A DNA stretch of 64,000 nt. It comes from Stenogyne calaminthoides. Lineage: Eukaryota > Streptophyta > Magnoliopsida > Lamiales > Lamiaceae. The stretch covers positions 22,001,916 through 22,065,915 of the forward strand of contig JBBCBC010000017.1 in the NCBI GenBank assembly GCA_037126765.1, written 5' to 3'. Numbering within the stretch: position 1 is the stretch's first letter; each line of letters opens with the position of its first letter. The notes under the pieces were generated by a model. It searched no databases, had not been told where the DNA came from, and saw only the letters and a list, made by a program, of their open reading frames with translations. The translations under genes were made by a program, and so were the position numbers. Below are positions 55,121 to 64,000 of the stretch, in pieces.

Positions 55121-57869
55121 ATGGCTTCCGGTTCCCGATCTGCTCCCGCTCCCCCTCCATTCCTGGTTTCTTCATCTTCAGACGACGACAATACTGCGAT
55201 CGCCGAGTTGTATCATCGCAGCAACACAGAGACCACCACCCTGGATTCCATGATGCCCCCGACCGCCGATGCCTCCGGCGTCGACCGGGACGGTGATGGA
55301 GATGATGATCAATTTCTGAGGGAGTTGGATGACATAACCCACATTCCTACCCTGGAACCGAGTTCCCTTCGTGTGGTCGTGCCGTCGAGGGAGGAGACAC
55401 CCGGACCTTCCAACCCAGCCCGGAAATATGGGGCCTACGAGCGGGCTTTTGACTACCACTCATACGTGGCCCAAGCCCCATACAAGAGACCGGACCGCAG
55501 CTTCCGGAAGTTGGTCGAGTTGGATTTTGTGATGTCACTTGACAGGAACAGGTCGGTCCTCACCGATGGTTATGTGCAATCTCTCCGACGCCTTTATAAA
55601 GTCCCCCGGGATGTACACTTTTATAGGGAGGCCTCTTACGAAAGGGCCGGCCAGCTGCCACCTGGCATGATCGCGGTCAACGAACAGATAATGGATGTCA
55701 GAATCCGATTCCCGCTCCACCCGGCGATTTCTCACCTGCTGGCGGCTTGGAACCAGAGTTTGACCCAGATCACTCCTAATGGATGGAGTTACATTCTTTC
55801 CACAATAACTGTGCTGGGACAGGTTGGGCTATATCGGTTGCCAAACCCAGGGAAATATCTTTCGTGATGATGCCTATTACCCAAGCCGGCGGCTACAATG
55901 TCGTGCTACTTCGCCGGGGCAGGGAGCTCGTGAGTGGGATCCCTAACAAAATCGACGGTTGGCACAAGAAATGGTGGTTCGTTGGAGGGGCGTGGGAGTC
56001 CGTAGACCCTTCAAGCACTCTGCCCATACATGTCCCGACCGATTATGCCCATCGGGTCGACCACAATGAGTTTCGTCTTTTTCCCGATTTAGACACTCGT
56101 ACTGATCTAATTCTCCTCTTCTCTTGCAGTTTTCACACCCACCGCCGCCGACCTTTATTGGGATTTTAAAACAGCATTCGACATCGTTCGCGACACTCCG
56201 CCGAGTTGTCGGGACGTGAATGCTTTGAACACCGAGCTTGATCGACTCAACGCCGGCCTGTATACTTATCCTCGCCATCTGAAAATCCCCTGTAAGTTCC
56301 CTTACTCCGTGTCTGTTGCATTTTTCGATGTCGACCTGACTGGTTGGCTTTTCACATTCTTGCAGTTCCTAACGTCCCTGTTTACCGTCGTAAGCCTCCT
56401 GCGGACATCATGGACTCACGTAGGAAGTCTATCTGGGAAAAATGAGGCGACTGGAGACCTCTGAAACCGCCCCTCCGAAGCCGACTCCCACCGAGGTCGT
56501 CCCTCCAAGTTCGATCCCCTCTGGTCCCTCTGCTGCCGACAAAGGCAAGAGGAAGGCTACGGGATCGAATCCACCAACTTCTGGGCACGCTCGGAAGAAA
56601 GTGAGGGAGGAGATATCGATGTACGAGTCCGAAATCAATAGGGGGCTGTGGAAGAAAGATCGGGTCCGCCCCCGATCACAGTCAGCGACTTCGACACCGG
56701 CCTCACCGCCCGCCAGCTCGCAGCCTGCCTCGCCGGCCCGGAGGAGGGGTCGGCACGAAGATGATGACTCCTTCTTAGGCTGGGAGGAGGAGCGGGTGAA
56801 CGATTAAGTCCTCATTATGGTTTGCCTGATCCTCTTTTATTCAACATTAATCCTCACAACTCTGATGATTCGGCTTTCCTTTACAGCCCTGAAATCGGCC
56901 CCGTTGACTTTTGCCCCGAGGTGGTTAGCTTCCTCAGGAGTCCTCCCCTTGCTTCGGCCGACCTCCCCAATAAGTGGTCGGGGTACATTTCCCGAAGAGT
57001 GCACAACATGCGCTGGGCTTGGACGCGTACTGATCATGACAATGCCCGTCGTCAGAAAATGACGGGCAATATGTACTCGGCCATAGTCCACACTCTCAAG
57101 GCGGCCTTTTATTTGGAGAGGACCAGTGCCCAAGCCGAAATCGAGCTTCGACATCTCCGTGAGTCCCAAGCTCGTGTGTCCGATCAGGCCAGACTGATCT
57201 TAGCTGCGGCCGAGACTCAGAAAGGGTTAGAGAAAGCCAATGGGGAGCATCTTTTGCAGATCTTGACCCTCGAGGGTCGCCTTGCTGAGCTAGAGGGCGT
57301 GCTAGCTGAGGAGAAGCTGAAGTCGGCCCGGGCCGAGACCGCACTGGCGGCCGAGAAGCTGAAGATGATCCAGGCAGAAAAGAGGGCGGCCGAGGTGGAG
57401 GCCGATTTGGGGGAGGAGCTGGCCAGGGCCAAAGGGGAGCTGGACACTAGGGAGGCCCAGTTCAAGGTCGCCGAAGAGATGAACGCTAATTTTGCGTATG
57501 TGATGGCCTTTGCGGGCGCCATCCGAATATGTCACCAGGCAAACCCTTCCGGCGACCTTACTGGGCTAGTCGCTGATCTCAAGGAGTATGTCCGAGACAA
57601 CCCTCTAGCCCCCGATGTTATGTTGGATATCCAAGATTTGGAGGATATGGGCATCGATCTCTCCTTCTTTCCCGATCCCGGGTAAATCGTGCGCCCTCTT
57701 CCTGACTCCCCGCTGGTTGACCTCCCGAATGCCGCATCTTCTGAGACGTTGGCGGAGAAGTTGACGAGCTCGTAGGTCGCTCCTCCCGCAGCTTCCACTC
57801 CCGCCAAGCCCATCCGGGAGGAGATACCGAGGTCGGAGGTTGTTCCTCCAATTGTTGTCATGCCTGCCG
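55121..57869 (+). pseudogene. Antisense gene of element F: four exons, Transposase_28-like, C-terminus cut by element G
   Basis: Proposed exons: 55121-56065, 56130-56291, 56366-56803 and 56887-57869. Exon 1 starts MASGSRSAPAPPPFLVSSSS and contains KYGAYERAFDYH, VPRDVHFYREA, IRFPLHPAISHLL and ITPNGWSYI, as in element D. Exon 2 has DTPPSCRDVNALNTELDRL, exon 3 a basic Pro/Ser-rich stretch, exon 4 MRWAWTRTDHDNARRQKM and a long Ala/Glu/Leu coiled coil. Exon joins keep the frame (phases 1, 1, 2), as in D. Intron 2 (56292-56365) has a GTAAGT donor and AG acceptor; introns 1 and 3 have lost their GT (now AT and TT). Single-base deletions near 55850 and 56440 and a stop at 57685 break it. Confidence 0.82.
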
Positions 57870-59707
57870 TGTTGGGGAATTAATTGCCCGGATCTATTCG
57901 GGATGAATATTTAAATACAAATTTAATTCTAACAATTATTACTAGCATGAATTAATCCTAAATTAATTCAAATAATAATTCAATAACAAATCATGCATAT
58001 AAACAGTTCACATAAAACCTACGCATGCGGAATTACTACAAGTTTACGTGAACTAACCTCTTGGAGTGGCAATGGTCTCGTCGATTAAAGCACACCAAAA
58101 AGTCTTCCCAAGTATTCCCTAGTCCTCGCTCGACAATCCGGTGGAAGGAAGCTCGCGAACAATTAACAAAAGGGAAAATAAAATTTGTTGCACCACCTTT
58201 GTGGATTTACTAATTTTTCCAGCACATGGAATTGTCCTTGGGAATGAAACACTCATCCCCTATTTATAAAGGGTGTTGGTCGAATTTTAGGGGAAAAAAT
58301 AATGTGGAAAATTCTTTTCTTGATCTCCAAGAAATCTTGAATATATCTCATATATTCTTTTTTTCCATAATTAAAATTTTCACAAAAAATCCAAACTCCT
58401 CTTGTTATGGGAATTTTCGAAATTTTAAGGATCAAGAATCCAAGATTTGGATCTTCTTGAATTTATGAGATATACTTGTATTGCAAGAATACATATCTTC
58501 CATAATATCTTTTCAAGAAAATCAAGAAAATCTTTATTTCCCTTAATTATTCAAAATTTTCGAAATTTCATAGTAAATAACCAAGTGGGAGATTTCTTTA
58601 ATTTAATGAGATAATCTTGTATTCCAAGAATACATATCTTCATTCCATAACAAAATTCAAATAAAATCTTTCTCCCCTTTTATTTACTATTTTTGAAAAA
58701 ATGAGGAAAAATAGGCAACAAAATTTATTTTATTTTTAAACACTTTTTTCAGTTATTGGACTTTATCTTGGGCTACTTGAGGGACCTTTAGGAGAATTAA
58801 GATTGGACATTTCAATGGATCTTGAATTATCAATATTGAGCCACAATATTATTCAAGCCCATAAATATTAATTAATCCCACTACATAATTAATATTGCAC
58901 TATCCATCTTAACCCATATTACAGTTAATATGGCTCCCGGATCTTATTTCCCGTTTTTAAGATTATCTAGCCCATTAATTAATTCAAACCACTGAAATAG
59001 CTTTCCATTAATTAATATCTTTTATCCTTGGTAAAGGAACGGTTCAACATTATTATCCATACCGGAAACTAGTTCCACTTGCAAGATTTGGTATGATAAA
59101 ACTTATGAACCTCCCAAGGGGGTAAATCGAACAAGCGTACTTGCACACGATTCTCCGTATTAAATCTTAGCAATCGCATGTGACCAATAATATTGCCCAA
59201 GATATAAAGTATTGAATCTCCTTGATTCTCTACCCGTAATAAGTCAAAGCAATAATTACTAACCACACACGATCCTATTTAAGGGATGAAGATTAAGAAA
59301 TAACGAACCACTGAGGTCTAATTCTTCCTAGTTCAGTTCTGAAGAATTTGTCCTCCTGTAGGTCCTATTCAGTGCATCAGTCATGCACTAGTGTAATCTC
59401 TTGGTCAAGACAAACCAATCTGAGCCTTACACTTCAACCTTTCACGATGGATTGTTCATTTCCATCTGGTCGTGAATGGTGTACTTTTAGTTACAAGGAA
59501 CTGTTAATTTAATCTTCTGTGATCTGGTATCTCTAAATTAACTACAATGTAACACGTACTATTTATTGAACAGTTATGCAATAAATATATGTAACATTCG
59601 ATGATATTTAAAGCATCGATGATAAAAAAAATTTATTTTCAAATAAATAAGTCCAAAATTGACCGATTATACAAAGTAAAAGCATACTTTCCAGTATAAT
59701 CCCAACA
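57870..59707 (-). repeat. 3' LTR of element G (1838 bp)
   Basis: TGTTGGGGAATT at 57870 and AATCCCAACA at 59707 give TG...CA ends. A minus-strand TATA box (CTTTATAAATAGG) lies near 58259-58271. It matches the solo LTR at 33672-35326. Confidence 0.92.
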
Positions 59708-59787
59708 ATCTCCCACTTATACTCAAAGTCTGCTTTTAAGTATACTACAACATGTCTCGTGTAGTTCCTAATATGTGACATCTAATG

Positions 59788-60600
59788 TCACCTACACGAA
59801 CCTAATAATGTCTCCCACTTATACTCAAAGCAGATTGGCAACGGTCTTGACACCCATTCCTTCCACATGTCTCTCGAATGTATTACGAGGCGAGACCACT
59901 TTGTGAATGGATCACTAGGTTGTCTTCCCGACGCGATCTTTGCCACCTCTATATCTCCTCTCTTAATGATTTCTCGTATAAGATGGTATTTCCTTTCAAT
60001 GTGTTTGCTGGCCTTGTGGGCTCTTGGTTCCCTTGAATTTGCAACTGCTCCGGCATTGTCACAATAAACAGTGATTATGCTAGGAAAATTTGGAACTACA
60101 TCCAAGTCCACTATGAAGTTCTTGAGCCAAACCACTTCTTTTCACGCCCGCAGTAGCGCCTACATATTCGCTTCCATGGTAGAATCTGCGATGCATTTCG
60201 CTTAACGCTTCTCCATGTCATGGCTCCTCCCCTATGAAAAACACACTACCGGGAGGTAGATTTTACGGAATCTAAGTCCGATTGGAAACCGAAGTCCGTG
60301 TAGTCGATGGGGATTAGACTATCGATCGATAAACCAACATTCTATCTCGAGTTCTTTTCGGATACTTGTAATGTTTTTAATCGTCAATCAATGTTCTTTC
60401 CCCGGGTTACTTTGATATCTTGTCACCATGCCTGCAAGAAAGCGGATATCCGGTCTCGTGCATGAGATTGCATACATAAGGCTTCAAGCGGTACCAAGCA
60501 TAAGGAATGCCTTTCATGTCATCTATCTCCTTTTGTGTCTTAGGGCACATTTCCTTGGATAGATGGATTCCATGCCTGAAAGGTACGAAGCCTTTCTTGG
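59788..60600 (-). pseudogene. pol: Element G RNase H region, broken
   Basis: The best frame (60135-59788) has VYCDNAGAVANSREPRAHKA and KHIERKYHLIREII, the C-terminal half of copia RNase H. The first half (about 60600-60140) is scattered over frames; fragments such as KCIADSTMEAN near 60200 are still readable. Confidence 0.8.
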
Positions 60601-60604
60601 AATC

Positions 60605-61672
60605 CTACATGCTGAATCGTTTCAAGACAGTGTCTATGTATGAAGCATGCGATAAGCCTATCATCCTTTTCTTGCGATCTCGAGTGATCTTGATCCCAAA
60701 GATGTGCCCGGCTTCCCCTAAGTCCTTCATATCAAACTGTTTTGAAAGCCATGCCCTTACGTCTAATAACACCTTTACATCGTTCCCGATGAGCAGAATG
60801 TCATCTACGTATAGTACTAAGAATACCAATGCAGTTCCGACACGCTTTTTGTACACACAACTTTCGAACTCGTTTTGATCAAACCCATAAGACTTTATAA
60901 CATGATCAAAACATTGGTTCCAAGCTCTGGATGCCTGTTTGAGTCCGTAAATGGACTTCATGAGCTTACAAACTAGGTGTTCTTGGCCCTTTTCAATGAA
61001 GCCTTGGGGTTGTTGCATATAGATTTCTTCATCAAGACTTCCGTTAAGGAAAGCTGTCTTGACATCCATTTGCCAGATTTCAAAATCGAGATGCGCAGCT
61101 ATCGACAAGAGAATCCGGATGGACTTGAGCATTGCTACAGGTGAAAAAGTTTCCTCATAGTCGATCCCTTCTTTCTGAGTATAACCTTTCTCCACAAGCC
61201 TTGCCTTGAAGGTTTCCACCTTCCCGTCCGGTCCCCTTTTTCTCTTGTATACCCACTTGCAACCAATAGGTTTGACCCAATTAAGTGGTTCGACTAGCTC
61301 CCACACTCTGTTATGATCCATAGAACCCATTTCTGCTTTCATTGCCTTTTGCCAAGAAATCGCATCCTTGTCTTGGATTGCCTCATCATATGTCCATGGG
61401 TCTGATTCGTCTTGTCCGGGAATCAAGTCCGAGGACTCTCCTATCCCCATGAATCTCTCGGGCTGTCTTACAACCCTCCCACTACGACGAGGTTCCGATT
61501 GTGAAAGTGTGTCGTTTGGTATGTCATCTTGTACAGTTGGCAATGAGGTTAGCCCCCTTAGCTCACTTAAGGTAATCTCACTTCTGGGTCTTCTTTCGTT
61601 CATATAGTCTTCTTCCAAAAATCTAAAGTGGGTGCTTATTACCACCTTTTGATCTTCGGGACCATAGAACAT
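60605..61672 (-). pseudogene. pol: Element G reverse transcriptase
   Basis: A 355-codon frame holds nearly all of the copia RT: WELVEPLNWVKPIGCKWVYK, GIDYEETFSPVAMLKSIRIL, the first catalytic Asp in WQMDVKTAFLNG, SIYGLKQASRAW, and the catalytic LYVDDILLIGND near 60815. It ends in a stop after VLKRFSM at 60605. The start shown is an internal Met; upstream the frame is broken from the integrase. Confidence 0.92.
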
Positions 61673-61859
61673 ACACCCTTTTTTGTTCCTCGGGGTATCC
61701 TATAAATGAATTTTAATTACGATCGAGGATCCAATTTCCCAGCTTCCTTGTCCAACACGTAGGCCGGACACCCCCAAATTCTCATGTGTCTCAAACTGGG
61801 CTTGCGCTCGGTCCACAATTCTTTGGGAGTTTTGGGAGCCGATTTGGATGGCACCAAGT

Positions 61860-63362
61860 TCAGAATGTAAGCCGCTTTTCCAAGGCATGACCCCAGAACG
61901 ACTTGGGAAGATCCGCATAACACATCATTGATCTAACCATTTCTAAAAGAGTTTTGTTTATTCGCTCTGCAACCCCGTTTTGTTGAGGGGTTCCGGGTGC
62001 AGTTAGCTGGGATGCAATCCCTTCATCTGACAAGTAGTTCAAAAACTCATCGCTGAGGTACTCGTCTCCACGATGGGAACGTAGAGACTTGATACGTTTT
62101 TCCCTATGATTCTCTGCTTGAGCCTTAAATTCTTTGAATTTCTCAAAGGTCTCAGATTTATGCAGGAAAATATAACCGTACCTTGAGTAGTCATCAATAA
62201 AAGTGACAAAATACTCATAACCTCCTCTTGATTTGGTTGACATTGGACCACATACGTCTGTGTGAACGATTTCTAACACTTCTTTGGCTCTATTCCCCTT
62301 GGCTTCTAATGCCCTCTTGGTCATTTTACCCTCCAAACATGATTCGCAGGTTGGAATTGGTTCAACTTGGAGAGACTCCAGTGAACCGTCTTTCACCAAC
62401 CTTTGGATCCTCTTTGGATTAATATGTCCCAATCTTAGATGCCATAGAAGTGTTTCGTTCACGTCTGATGAACGTTTTCTTTTATCAGAAACAGTTGATG
62501 TGTTATAGGATGCATTTCGTGAGTGGTGTGCACAGTTAATTGTGTAGAGATTACTTGACAACGTTCCATGACAGATAAATTTATCATAAAGAGAAATGGT
62601 AACAACTTTATCAAAAGTAACCGAATATCCATCAAGGTAAAGTTTAGAAACCAAAATCAAATTCTTTCTAAAACTCGGAACGTAAAGAACATCTCTTAAA
62701 ATTAAAACTCTGTCTTCAAAAGACATGTGCACTTCTCCCACTGCTTCAGCTGCCACTCTCGTAGCATCGCCCAGTGTGATGAGGATCTCACTCCCACTAA
62801 GTTGTCGGGTCCGCTTGAACCCCTGTAAAGTGAAACAAACATGATCAGTGGATCCCGTATCCACCACCCATAAATTGGAGGCATACGCCGCTAAGAAAGT
62901 TTCAACAACTAGTGCGTGAGAATTACCTTTCTTTCCATTCCTTTTGGGATTGGAATAGGCTGTCCTCGAGTGTCCTATTCCGCTGCTTTTCAAAACTTTC
63001 CTCATGCTTGATTCCATGCTCTTATTTGATGTTGAGTCTACTTGGTTTAACTTTCTTCTCTTTTCATCATCCTTATCACCACTTGAACTAGGATGAAAAG
63101 AAGATTTCTGTTTTCCCAAGTTCTTTTCCTCGCGCTCCCTCTCCCTTTCAACCAAAGTGAGAGCATTTACAAGATCATCCACTGTAAAATCTAGATCTTC
63201 CAATAGATACTCAAGATAGTGGTGATTATAGCTATTTGGTAAGGATTGGAGAATGAAATCAATCTTCGTCTTGAAATCACATTTTTCGTCGAGGATCTCA
63301 AGTTCCTCAAATAGCACCATAACCTTAAGAACGTGTTGCGCTGCAGTCGTCCCTTTTTTCAT
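61860..63362 (-). pseudogene. pol: Element G gag C-terminus, protease and integrase
   Basis: The 500-codon frame starts with the second half of a UBN2_2-type gag domain (FILQSLPNSYNHHYLEYL). The expected zinc knuckle (near 63000) has lost its Cys residues, with only GH recognisable. The protease motif LWVVDTGSTDHVC is near 62870, and GAG-pre-integrase LLWHLRLGHINPKRIQRL follows. The integrase core has Asp in VHTDVCGPM and Glu in QQNGVAERIN, but the middle motif reads SLRSHRGDEY where SDRGGEY is usual, so the second catalytic Asp is His. A frameshift ends it near 61860; more integrase follows in another frame to about 61700. Confidence 0.9.
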
Positions 63363-63397
63363 TTTTAATTCAACAATTTCTTACTTCACACTTTGGA

Positions 63398-63733
63398 TTA
63401 CCATATGGGTCTGATGTGCGAACATCGCTTCGAGATTCTGTAAGATGTCTGCAGCTGACTCATATCCTTGGTGAGGCGTTTCAACGCTTCTGACAGATGT
63501 GCCAGAATTGTATCCTTCATCAATTCATTTGCCAGCTCCCATTCACCATATAGCATCTCGTCCCATATTCCGGCGTCCATAGCTGGTTTTTCGGGTTTTG
63601 GTGTATCAAGTACCCATTTGGAAGGTGATGCGGCTAGGACAGGTTTTAGTTTGTATATCCAATCAAAATAGTTTTCACCAGTAAGTAAATTGTCTTTAAG
63701 TATATTGAACAGTGGATTAAAAGGTTGCGACAT
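63398..63733 (-). pseudogene. gag: Element G gag, N-terminal part
   Basis: The ATG at 63733 starts MSQPFNPLFNILKDNLLTGE, the usual opening of this copia gag type, followed by NYFDWIYKLKPVLAAS. The frame shifts near 63480 and stops at 63398; the protein continues at 63362 in another frame. Confidence 0.85.
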
Positions 63734-64000
63734 GATGAACTGAAATAAATAATAATATGCATAAGCACAAATATATCACAAAATTCGATCACATGTTTCA
63801 TATTAAAATCTCAAAAAAAATATGAACATGCATCAGCCAACATCTCAAAACAGTTTAAATAAGCCACATGGGGTGGGTCATTATTTAAACACATTCAAGC
63901 AGGTTACAAACAAGAACAGTTACAAACCTTTAATAACCAGATTAATAGTTGGCTCTCACTTGACCAATATAAATTGACAGGGACTTCGGGGAAGTATATG

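Larger units (their letters stand above)
54062..57869 (-). mobile_element. Element F: Tat-type Ty3/gypsy retrotransposon, 3' end only, cut by element G
   Basis: The minus-strand element shows its 3' LTR (54062-54651) and then its 3' region with a plus-strand antisense gene (55121-57869). Element G interrupts it there. Gag, pol and 5' LTR would lie beyond element G, outside the window. The LTR and the whole visible interior are homologous to element D. It was inserted into the hAT transposase. Confidence 0.88.
57870..64000 (-). mobile_element. Element G: Ty1/copia retrotransposon, 3' part, runs off the right edge
   Basis: The minus-strand element has its 3' LTR at 57870-59707 and a purine tract (AAGTGGGAGAT) at 59708-59718. 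RNase H, RT, integrase, protease and gag then follow up to about 63735. The 5' LTR is outside the window, and 63736-64000 is leader with no gene. The left border interrupts the antisense gene of element F; TGCCG (57865-57869) should be half of the target duplication. The solo LTR at 33672 is of the same family. I do not assign the copia lineage. Confidence 0.9.

Noticed and set aside
56837..57535. Minus-strand ORFs of about 100 codons in element F
   Set aside because: They oppose exon 4 of the antisense gene, whose plus-strand frame matches element D over hundreds of residues.

Overview
This is plant nuclear DNA, and it contains no convincing host gene. I read it as a nest of transposable elements, probably from a flowering plant. 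The families point that way: SIRE-type Ty1/copia with an extra ORF after pol, a Tat-lineage Ty3/gypsy element with a second RNase H and a large antisense gene, a chromovirus, an L1-type LINE with a zinc-binding RT domain, a hAT transposon, TRIMs and MITEs. I cannot name the species. Nearly every coding region is broken by stops or frameshifts. Most element edges could be fixed from the sequence, because TG...CA ends and 5-bp target duplications are visible.

Left nest (1-27924). A Ty3/gypsy chromovirus (element C, minus strand, 5' LTR 27318-27924) was split inside its reverse transcriptase by a complete 11,975-bp Tat-type gypsy element (D, plus strand, 13242-25216, duplication ATCCC). Further along, C was split by a SIRE-type copia element (B, minus strand, 5' LTR ending at 12833). 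B carries a solo LTR in pol (5542-6847, duplication TGCTT) and an inverted solo LTR inside its own LTR (10953-12403, duplication CTACC). B was finally split in its integrase by a closely related copy (A, 1-4857), which runs off the left edge.

Middle (27925-38937). This AT-rich stretch holds small elements: a complete TRIM with 84-bp LTRs (36051-36401, duplication GTTAT), two relatives of it, a long inverted-repeat element (about 36621-37200), a Mutator-like MITE with a perfect 9-bp duplication (37688-37830) and a Stowaway-like MITE (38430-38680). A decayed LINE (28559-35449) sits inside the 3' LTR of one TRIM. The LINE itself carries a solo LTR (33672-35326, duplication ATTTC). Two paralogous segments (from 28070 and from 37320) share these landmarks.

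Right nest (38938-64000). A hAT transposon (minus strand) was split by a full 13.8-kb SIRE-type element (E, 40027-53831, duplication CTATA), which has a 3.5-kb extra ORF downstream of pol. The hAT was split again by a second Tat-type gypsy element (F, from 54062). F was cut at 57869 by another copia element (G, 57870 to the right edge), which belongs to the family of the solo LTR in the LINE.

The most interesting feature is the antisense gene carried by both D and F. It lies between integrase and 3' LTR on the opposite strand, with its own TATA box about 145 bp before the ATG, and three short introns at matching places whose junctions keep the frame in both copies. D also carries the head of a second copy with its own TATA box. 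A second notable point is a stop codon (TGA) followed 14-15 nt later by a CAG acceptor-like site at the gag-pol border of all three SIRE-type elements.
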